From positions 4,854-17,034 of the forward strand of contig JAAVAA010000035.1 in the NCBI GenBank assembly GCA_014804285.1: DNA of 12,181 nucleotides, read 5' to 3'. This document shows positions 6,477-12,181 of this stretch, in pieces. This DNA is from Lachnospiraceae bacterium (GTDB lineage: Bacteria > Bacillota > Clostridia > Lachnospirales > Lachnospiraceae). The notes under the pieces were generated by a model that saw only the letters and a list, made by a program, of their open reading frames with translations, searched no databases and had not been told where the DNA came from. Each line of letters begins with the position of its first letter. The first letter of the stretch is position 1. The translations under genes and the position numbers were made by a program.

Positions 6477-9400
6477 ATGCGTGTCCCCAAAAAAATAAAT
6501 ATTAAAAAATATGTGACAGTATTATTGTGCCTGTTCCTGGCTTTATCCGATGTTGTAATAGCAAATGCTTCCGATGTAAGCTCATCGGAGCAGCCGGCCG
6601 AAGATCGGGTGAAAGCGGGAATCTTTTATTTTGATGGCTATCATATGAAGGATGAGGAGGGAAAGCTGACCGGATACGGCATTGAGCTTTTGCAGACGAT
6701 TTCAAAATATTCTCATCTGAATTTTGATTATGTCGGATATGACGCATCATGGAATGACATGCTTGATATGTTGGAAAATGGTGAGATTGACGTGGTTACG
6801 TCTGCCAGAAAATATCCCGAGCGCGAAGATAAATTTGCGTTTTCCTATCCGGTTGGGCGCAACAGCACGGTTATTTCCGTTTTGGCGGATAACACGGAAT
6901 ATCGCAGCGGAGATTACCAAAGTTACGATGGCATGTGCATCGGTCTGCTTGCAGGAAGCGGACAGAATGACAAACTGGAAGAGTTTGCCGCAGAAAAACA
7001 ATTTTCTTATCAAACGAAGGAATATGAAGACTCACAGGAGCTTGCAGAGGCTTTGAAGGATGGCAGCATTGATGCAATTCTTTCCAGCAATTTGAGAAAA
7101 ACGGAGGACGAAAGAACGCTGGACACGCTGGTGACAGAGAATTTCTATGCCATTGTGCGAAAAGAAGATACAGAACTGCTGGAAGAAATTAATTATGCCA
7201 TTGAGCAGATGGATATCAATGAGGGAGATTGGGAAAATTCGCTGTTTTTTAAATATTATGGACCGGTCCGTTCTCCCGGGCTTACATTTAGTGAGCGTGA
7301 GAAGGCATACATACAGGATGTTCTCGATGGTAAGAAAAAAATTACAGCGACGGCGATTGGAGACAGGGAGCCCTATTCCTATGTTGAGGATGAGGAACTA
7401 AAAGGAATTATGCCGGATTATTTTGCAAAAGTCATGGAATCGTGCGGCTTACCATATGAAATTGTCGTGCCCGAAGACAGGACAGATTATTACGGTCTTG
7501 CAGATACAAACGGTGTGGATGTTGTGATTGACAGCAGAGTTTCTGATCTGATGACAGAGGAAAATTTGTACCGCGGCTTTAATACTGACCCTTTTATGTC
7601 AGTTGGCATGGCAAAGGTGACCAAAAAGAATTTTACGGGCAAAGTCGAAACGGTTGCAGTGGCAGACACTCAGGGAGAGGAGCCTTTGGAAGAGGATATT
7701 GCCGGCGATGCACAGATTCTGTACTATGATACGAGAGAGGAAGCTCTGAATGCTGTCCTGAAAGGTGAAGCGGATGCTGCCTATGTATACACTTACACGG
7801 CGCAGCTGTTTGTTAATAATGATTTTACGGGTTCCCTGCAATACAGTGTTGTGAACGACGTAAACTTTTCATTTCAGATGTATGTGAGAGAGAGTTGTGA
7901 CCATGAGCTTGTTACAATTCTTAACAAATGTCTGAATCAGATGCCGGAAGATGTGCTCAATCAGTTAATTACGCAGTATACCTCGTATGCACCGCATGAT
8001 TTGACACTTACACAATATATGCAGGCGAATCCGGGAAAGATGGCTGTAGTGGCCGTGGTCATTATACTGGTTGCGGTTCTTATTCTTGCACTTTTGTTCA
8101 GGATAAGATGGAAAGAGAAAATACTGGAGGCATCTGAGCAGTCAAATAAAATGCTGGAGGAACAGCTTGCCATTGTGGATGCACTGAGCCGTGATTATCT
8201 CAATGTCTATGCGGTTAATATCAAGGAAAATACGGCTAAAGTAATAAAACTGGAGGGGTATATCACCCCGGGACTGGAAAAGAATTATGACAAGATCTTT
8301 CCGTATACACCGCTTGTACAGCAGTATATCAATGATCGTGTTTATCCGGAGGACCGGCAGGGACTTTTGGAGGCTCTGTCTATTGAGAAGGTAATCGAAA
8401 AGCTTGCTTCCGATATGGAATATATGGGCAGCTATCGGATACTGGTTGATGAGGAGATACATAATTATCAATTTTCTTATATCAAGCTGGAGGGAAAGAA
8501 CTCGCAGGAGGGATTTACTGTTCTCGCCGGATTTCGGAATATTGATGAGATTGTGCGTGAGGAACAAAAGCAGAAGCAGGCATTATCGGAGGCGCTTGCT
8601 CAGGCTCAGTATGCCAGCCGTGCAAAGACCACTTTTTTGAATAACATGTCCCACGATATCCGTACACCGATGAATGCGATTATCGGATTTACTTCGCTTG
8701 CTGCAACGCACATTGATAATAAGGAGATTATGCAGAATTATCTGGATAAAATTATGACAGCCAGCAAGCATCTCCTGAGTTTGATTAATGATGTACTTGA
8801 TATGAGCCGGATTGAAAGCGGGAAGGTCAAGATTAGTGAGGAGGAGGTAAGTCTTCCTGAGATTCTGCACGACCTGAAAACCATTGTACAGTCTGATGTC
8901 AAGGCAAAGCAGTTTGAATTTTATATTGATACGCTGGATGTGATCAATGAGACGATTATCAGCGATAAGCTCCGCTTGAATCAGGTGCTTTTAAATATTT
9001 TAAGTAATTCGATGAAATATACAAAGGCAGGAGGGGTAGTCAGCGTCCGCATTATCCAGACAGACAGCGAGCCGGATGGGTATGCTTCTTACCAGTTCCG
9101 GATCAAGGATAATGGCATCGGCATGAGCGAAGAATTTTTGAAGCACTTATTTGAGCCCTTTGAGCGGGAGCAGACTGCTACTATGAGTGGCATTCAGGGA
9201 ACAGGCCTCGGGCTTGCAATTACCAAGAACATTATAGATATGATGAACGGAACCGTTGAGGTGGAGAGTGAGGTAGGAAAGGGAACAGAGTTTATCGTAT
9301 CTTTCCGGTTCCGGACGGTAGATCAGCCCCAAGAGACAGAACATCTTGAGAAACTGGAGAATCTGTATGCGCTGATCGTGGATGATGACATGAATACCTG

Positions 9401-10160
9401 CATGAGCGTAAGCAAGATGCTTTCCTCTATCGGCATGAATTCTGATTGGACAACGCAGGGAAAGGAAGCAGTTGCCCGTGCAGAGTTTGCGATTGAAGAG
9501 AATAAACCTTACAGCGTATATATTATTGATTGGCTCATGCCGGATATGAATGGAATTGAGGTTGTCCGCAGAATTCGTAAAGTCATTGGAGATGCAGCAA
9601 CAATTATTATTCTCACCGCATACGATTGGTCTGATATTGAGGCAGAGGCAAAGGAAGCTGGTGTTACGGCATTTTGTTCGAAACCAATTTTCCTTTCTGA
9701 ACTTCGTCAGATTTTGACAGCTCCATATAGGGAGCCGGAGAAAGAACCGGAGATAGAAGAAATAAAAGAATATTTTACTGGCAAGAAGATACTGCTGGTG
9801 GAGGACAATGAAATCAATCAGGAAATTGCGCAGGAAATTTTGGGAAATGCAGGATTGATGATTGATACTGTAGGCGATGGATCAGAAGCCGTGGATACGA
9901 TAAAAAATGTGGCGCCTGGTACCTATGACCTGATTCTGATGGATATTCAGATGCCGGTTATGGATGGCTATGAAGCAACACGGCAGATTCGGGCGTTGGA
10001 GGACTCTGCGAGGGCATCTGTTCCGATTGTAGCGATGACGGCAAACGCTTTTGACGAGGACAAACAGAAGGCATTGGAAGCCGGAATGAACGGTCATGTT
10101 GCAAAACCGATTGATATCCCTCAATTAATGGATACGTTGAAAGAGGTATTACGGGATTGA
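6477..10160 (+). CDS. Hybrid sensor histidine kinase with two solute-binding domains and two receivers (BvgS/EvgS-like)
   Basis: This 1227-residue membrane kinase is numbered from ATG 6477. Order: signal segment (12-31, no lipobox), two tandem type-3 solute-binding domains outside the cell (about 40-270, with GKLTGYGIELLQTIS; about 280-510, with GVDVVIDSRVSDLM), membrane helix (523-544), short coiled coil, PAS-like region (about 565-690), HisKA with NNMSHDIRTPMN (His726), and ATPase motifs LLNILSNSMKYT, DNGIGMS and GTGLGLAI. Two receivers follow, with Asp1018 (IIDWLMPDMNG) and Asp1156 (LILMDIQMPVMDG). Ligand binding outside should control phosphate transfer from His726 to the receivers. There is no visible C-terminal Hpt domain, so a separate Hpt or response regulator must take over; none is adjacent. 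ATG 6477 is chosen because AGGGAG (6463-6468) is 8 bases upstream, whereas the in-frame GTG 6468 overlaps that site. It appears monocistronic, with its own promoter and terminator. Confidence 0.93.
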   Translation: MRVPKKINIKKYVTVLLCLFLALSDVVIANASDVSSSEQPAEDRVKAGIFYFDGYHMKDEEGKLTGYGIELLQTISKYSHLNFDYVGYDASWNDMLDMLENGEIDVVTSARKYPEREDKFAFSYPVGRNSTVISVLADNTEYRSGDYQSYDGMCIGLLAGSGQNDKLEEFAAEKQFSYQTKEYEDSQELAEALKDGSIDAILSSNLRKTEDERTLDTLVTENFYAIVRKEDTELLEEINYAIEQMDINEGDWENSLFFKYYGPVRSPGLTFSEREKAYIQDVLDGKKKITATAIGDREPYSYVEDEELKGIMPDYFAKVMESCGLPYEIVVPEDRTDYYGLADTNGVDVVIDSRVSDLMTEENLYRGFNTDPFMSVGMAKVTKKNFTGKVETVAVADTQGEEPLEEDIAGDAQILYYDTREEALNAVLKGEADAAYVYTYTAQLFVNNDFTGSLQYSVVNDVNFSFQMYVRESCDHELVTILNKCLNQMPEDVLNQLITQYTSYAPHDLTLTQYMQANPGKMAVVAVVIILVAVLILALLFRIRWKEKILEASEQSNKMLEEQLAIVDALSRDYLNVYAVNIKENTAKVIKLEGYITPGLEKNYDKIFPYTPLVQQYINDRVYPEDRQGLLEALSIEKVIEKLASDMEYMGSYRILVDEEIHNYQFSYIKLEGKNSQEGFTVLAGFRNIDEIVREEQKQKQALSEALAQAQYASRAKTTFLNNMSHDIRTPMNAIIGFTSLAATHIDNKEIMQNYLDKIMTASKHLLSLINDVLDMSRIESGKVKISEEEVSLPEILHDLKTIVQSDVKAKQFEFYIDTLDVINETIISDKLRLNQVLLNILSNSMKYTKAGGVVSVRIIQTDSEPDGYASYQFRIKDNGIGMSEEFLKHLFEPFEREQTATMSGIQGTGLGLAITKNIIDMMNGTVEVESEVGKGTEFIVSFRFRTVDQPQETEHLEKLENLYALIVDDDMNTCMSVSKMLSSIGMNSDWTTQGKEAVARAEFAIEENKPYSVYIIDWLMPDMNGIEVVRRIRKVIGDAATIIILTAYDWSDIEAEAKEAGVTAFCSKPIFLSELRQILTAPYREPEKEPEIEEIKEYFTGKKILLVEDNEINQEIAQEILGNAGLMIDTVGDGSEAVDTIKNVAPGTYDLILMDIQMPVMDGYEATRQIRALEDSARASVPIVAMTANAFDEDKQKALEAGMNGHVAKPIDIPQLMDTLKEVLRD

Positions 10161-10219
10161 TGCTGCTTTCGTATTAGTGTGGTATGAAATTCCTGTTTGG
10201 AAGAGAAAAGAAATAGCAA

Positions 10220-10257
10220 AAGCCCCCGAAACTGCACCTTTGTAGCTTCGGGGGCTT
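10220..10257 (+). terminator. Rho-independent terminator after the kinase gene
   Basis: AAGCCCCCGAA (10220-10230) pairs exactly with TTCGGGGGCTT (10247-10257). After a one-base mismatch the stem continues inward (CTGCA 10232-10236 with TGTAG 10241-10245, one G-T pair) to a CCTT loop. A short pyrimidine tail (CCTT) follows. It is near-symmetrical and could also work on the minus strand, where A-rich plus-strand sequence upstream gives a T-rich tail. Confidence 0.85.
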
Positions 10258-10275
10258 CCTTAGGGGAGGATAAGT

Positions 10276-10398
10276 ATGCAGGCCAGAAGTCTGAGAAACC
10301 CGATAAACTGGGCATTTGCACGTCCTCTAATGGTGTTGGCAACACTTGGCAACAGGTCTATTGCAGGTGTGGGTGAGGTTAAGTTTCTGATTTGTTGA
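10276..10398 (+). CDS. Short ORF of unknown status
   Basis: An ATG 6 bases after a strong ribosome-like site (AGGGGAGG, 10262-10269) opens a 40-codon frame, starting MQARSLRNPINWAF and ending KFLIC, stop TGA 10396-10398. I recognise no family, and the composition (basic start, hydrophobic middle) is not diagnostic. The opposite strand is also open over 10260-10499, so open reading here is weak evidence. The segment contains a 9-base direct repeat (10336-10354). It sits between a terminator and decayed mobile-element DNA and may be a fragment or repeat, not a gene. Confidence 0.2.
   Translation: MQARSLRNPINWAFARPLMVLATLGNRSIAGVGEVKFLIC
10336..10354 (+). repeat. Tandem TTGGCAACA repeat within a small dyad
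   Basis: TTGGCAACA occurs at 10336-10344 and again at 10346-10354. The first copy lies in a 13-base dyad, GTGTTG (10333-10338), G, CAACAC (10340-10345). Function unknown; it could be a protein-binding or recombination site near the edge of the decayed region. Confidence 0.35.
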
Positions 10399-10478
10399 GG
10401 ATAAAAAAACTGAATATGGAATAGCATACCGGAATGAATGAAGTAGGTAGGAACAGCAATTCTCTGGTGGCGTAATAG

Positions 10479-10739
10479 GTTGAAAAGAGAACCCCACAAT
10501 CAAGGGCTAGCACTGGTTTAGTATTATTTATTAAAGCTATTTTTGATGGAGAGTGGGATAACATTGAATATAATCGAAGACATAGATTAAAAAATGGAGA
10601 TGCCCAGTTATTGAAACGGTTATCTCATGGCTTTTAATAAATGCGAGAAGAAACAGAATATTTAGAAGATAGGAAGCAATTATTACATTGCGGGGTAAAG
10701 ACTATTCATGTGTTTGGGGGTCTTATTTTTACAAATTAG
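10479..10739 (+). pseudogene. Interrupted ORF of unknown family in the decayed region
   Basis: One frame reads as plausible protein from about 10479: a hydrophobic lead (GLVLFIKAIFDGEWDNIE), then NRRHRLKNGDAQLLKRLSHG. It is cut by two adjacent stops (TAA TAA, 10635-10640), then resumes in the same frame as EETEYLEDRKQLLHCGVKTI up to TAG 10737-10739. The quality of the reading on both sides of the stops argues for an old coding sequence, or less likely for two short ORFs. I do not recognise the family. It stops 12 bases before the ParM-like remnant, so the two may have been adjacent genes of one element. No clear start or ribosome site is visible for the first part. Confidence 0.4.
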
Positions 10740-10750
10740 AAAAGGTGAGT

Positions 10751-11193
10751 ATGGAACAAATTTAAAAAATTGGTATTGAACATGGATGGAAACATCAAGA
10801 TGGCAAACAACATTTTCTAGTTAGATGGATATAGAAGGAGTGTATCACAGAATTATCTGACATGGAGGTTGATGAACAAAGAAGTTTTACAAAGTCGGAT
10901 CTATTTACAAAGACAAGATGGAGAAAGTATGAGATGAAGATGGTTGCGTGTTTATTTTTGTAGCACTGGCAAAGGAGTTACAGGGTAGGGATTTTGTGGT
11001 GTATCCGTCATTCTGGCAGTAGGACTCCCATTAAGTGATTAGAAGAGCCGCCAAGACTTCCCATAAATACCTGATACAGAAGAAAGAAATTGCTTTTAAA
11101 TACAATAGTATACATTAGTATGTAAAGATTGAGGGTATGGAAGTCTATGCACAGAGATTCAACATCGTAATGATTCCAACAACGGAACCCTGA
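10751..11193 (+). pseudogene. Decayed ParM/StbA-type actin-like partition ATPase
   Basis: The pieces line up in order with the N-terminal half of ParM/StbA-like actin homologues, the filament-forming ATPases that segregate plasmids and plasmid-like elements. ATG 10751 follows AAAGGTGAG and reads MEQI, a stop (10763), then KIGIEHG (phosphate-binding start). After a one-base shift near 10787 it reads GNIKMANNIF (10788-10817). In a third frame come KKFYKVGSIYKDKMEKV, a stop (10930), and DEDGCVFIFVALAKELQGR (to about 10989), the known DEDYF..LAAIAKEL helix. A further shift gives VSVILAVGLPLSD (11001-11039), the family's VILAVGLPL strand. The next shift gives HKYLIQKKEIAFKYNSIH (11062-11115), a stop (11116), then YVKIEGMEVYAQRFNIVMIP, ending at TGA 11191-11193. 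At least four stops and several frameshifts make it non-functional; the C-terminal half is missing. Confidence 0.75.
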
Positions 11194-11310
11194 ACGTTAT
11201 CTTTGGTGTGGATGAAATCTCTGATTCCGTTTATTATTATATAGAATTGGTGGGAGACACTGCTGGTTCTTTTTTTAATAAATTGAAAAAACTACAAATA
11301 TGTTTTAGAC

Positions 11311-11339
11311 TCGACAAAAATATTTACCTACATTATAAT
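11311..11339 (+). promoter_or_regulatory. Near-consensus promoter of the membrane protein gene
   Basis: TCGACA (11311-11316), 17 bases, TATAAT (11334-11339): one mismatch in the -35 box and a perfect -10 box at ideal spacing. Transcription would start near 11346, giving a leader of about 25 bases, which contains the ribosome site GGAGGTG (11358-11364). It suggests the gene is expressed on its own even though the DNA before it is decayed. Confidence 0.75.
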
Positions 11340-11370
11340 GGTATAAAATCCAAGATATGGAGGTGCAACT

Positions 11371-12087
11371 ATGGAAAAGAATGGATGGCAAAATATATTA
11401 AATATCATTGCTAAAAGAGTAATTAATGGTGCCTTTTTTGCGATACCTGCATCAGTTTGTTGCCTTTATATATGGATACTTGGCTATAATCTTCCTCAAT
11501 TAATAATTGGGCTTGTTGTTATTATGTGTGTATTTTTTTCATTTGGAATGTTAAAACCATTAGGTTCTATGGAGGAAATATCATCAGTAGAAAGTCTAAG
11601 AGAACGTTTGATAGATGAATCAAAAGCTGATGATAAAGCTAAAGACATTCTTGAATTGATACTATCCAATATGGGCGAAATTCGAGAATATTATTCTTTA
11701 AGCAAAAAGCAAGCTAGGTTATCATTTTTTTTATCTATATTATTTTGTTTAGTAGGAGTTGTGATTTTTATAATATCAATATTTACATTAGATAGTTCAG
11801 ATATAGAACTTACACGTATAAGTGTGATAGGAGGTGCAGTTTCTGAACTTTTTGCAACAACTGCTTTAGTTATTCATAAAAGTGCTTTAAAGCAATTGAA
11901 CACTTATTATAGTTCTTTGCATGAAAATGAACGTTTTCTATCAATTGTTAATTTAGCTAACCAATTGCCTTCAGAAAAACGATTTAACAATATTGAGAAT
12001 ATAATTAATACGTTATTATTAGAAATTGCATCAACAAATAAAACGGTAAAATGTAGTAATTCCGCTCAAAAAGAAGAATGTTTTTAA
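11371..12087 (+). CDS. Membrane protein with TRADD-N-associated two-helix membrane domain
   Basis: This 238-residue protein has hydrophobic pairs at about 15-57 (AFFAIPASVCCLYIWILGY, then LPQLIIGLVVIMCVFFSFGM) and about 114-170 (LSFFLSILFCLVGVVIFIIS, then ISVIGGAVSELFATTALVIH). The charged helix before the second pair (KDILELILSNMGEIREYYSL, SKKQAR) and the segment after it (HKSALKQLNTYYSSLHENER) match my recollection of the TRADD-N-associated two-transmembrane domain, seen in proteins assigned to bacterial conflict and NLR-like defence systems. The spacing and the EYY..S.KQA / GAVSE / LNTYYSSL residues are the basis. No enzymatic domain is present, so it may be a membrane-acting effector, adaptor or anchor. 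ATG 11371 is supported by GGAGGTG 6 bases upstream and a strong promoter. The gene is clearly more AT-rich than the kinase gene, suggesting transfer. The domain call needs a profile search; the membrane topology is safer. Confidence 0.65.
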   Translation: MEKNGWQNILNIIAKRVINGAFFAIPASVCCLYIWILGYNLPQLIIGLVVIMCVFFSFGMLKPLGSMEEISSVESLRERLIDESKADDKAKDILELILSNMGEIREYYSLSKKQARLSFFLSILFCLVGVVIFIISIFTLDSSDIELTRISVIGGAVSELFATTALVIHKSALKQLNTYYSSLHENERFLSIVNLANQLPSEKRFNNIENIINTLLLEIASTNKTVKCSNSAQKEECF

Positions 12088-12160
12088 ATAATTGCTACAA
12101 AAAATAATTTGAATGTTAATGGGATTACGCAGATATAGATTAGAAAGTAGGTGACATTGC

Positions 12161-12181
12161 GTGTCATGGGGTCAAAAAAAT
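12161..12181 (+). CDS. Possible start of a gene running off the window
   Basis: GTG 12161 is preceded at 6 bases by AGGTGA (12149-12154) and reads MSWGQKN to the end of the window. Only seven codons are visible, so this rests on the ribosome-site spacing alone and no function can be given. Bases 12088-12148 show nothing recognisable. Confidence 0.3.

Noticed and set aside
8142..8567. A 141-codon open frame on the minus strand within the kinase gene
   Set aside because: It lies wholly inside the well-supported kinase coding sequence, has no ribosome site or family resemblance, and is an antisense shadow.
10260..10499. A minus-strand open frame of 79 codons covering the short plus-strand ORF
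   Set aside because: It needs a TTG start, ends at the kinase terminator, and I recognise no family; not enough to call a gene on either strand with confidence.
11208..11414. A plus-strand 68-codon frame starting MDEISDSVYYYIELVG
   Set aside because: It runs across the strong promoter and into the start of the next gene in another frame and has no good ribosome site. Its first third may be decayed coding sequence, but it is not an intact gene.
1..12181. CRISPR arrays, tRNA or rRNA genes, and intact transposases
   Set aside because: No regularly spaced repeats, cloverleaf-like segments, rRNA-like sequence or complete transposase frames were seen on either strand.

Overview
The window looks like a chromosomal accessory region of a gut Clostridium-type Firmicute, most likely Lachnospiraceae. 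This is an inference from low-to-moderate GC with AT-rich intergenic DNA, strong AGGAGG-type ribosome sites, a truncated Rpn-type nuclease/transposase, a BlaI/BlaR1 pair with a long extracellular sensor, and a BvgS-like hybrid kinase with two tandem solute-binding domains. No rRNA, tRNA, CRISPR array or intact insertion sequence was found.

Layout. Bases 1-375 are the 3' end of an Rpn-family nuclease/putative transposase. A cupin gene broken by a one-base frameshift follows (about 396-670), then a perfect hairpin (696-721). A MerR-family regulator with a membrane C-terminal half (973-1809) has a MerR-style promoter about 150 bases upstream. Its 3' end overlaps, tail to tail, an alpha/beta-hydrolase-like gene on the minus strand (1738-2322). 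An MFS efflux-type transporter (2547-3797) follows. The blaI-blaR1 operon (3936-6355, ATGA overlap) is preceded by two matching operator-like dyads and a long leader hairpin. A large hybrid sensor kinase (6477-10160) has its own extended -10 promoter and ends at a strong GC-rich terminator (10220-10257).

From about 10260 to 11370 no intact gene is convincing. The stretch is not empty: it holds a short ORF, an unidentified interrupted ORF (10479-10739) and a clear but badly decayed ParM/StbA-type actin-like partition gene (10751-11193) broken by stops and frameshifts. Beyond it, behind a near-consensus promoter, lies an intact AT-rich gene (11371-12087). Its product is a four-helix membrane protein that I read as carrying the TRADD-N-associated two-helix membrane domain linked to bacterial conflict systems. 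A further gene may begin at 12161 and run off the window.

How the genes may work together. The left and centre look like environment-sensing modules collected side by side: a membrane-linked MerR regulator, an exporter, a BlaI/BlaR1 proteolytic relay and a two-receiver kinase. The right end looks like the remains of a plasmid-like or integrative element whose partition gene has decayed while a possible defence or stress cargo gene stays intact. The two most unusual items are the ParM fossil next to the TRADD-N-type membrane protein, and the operator plus leader-hairpin architecture of the blaI operon. No complete new system can be demonstrated from this sequence alone.
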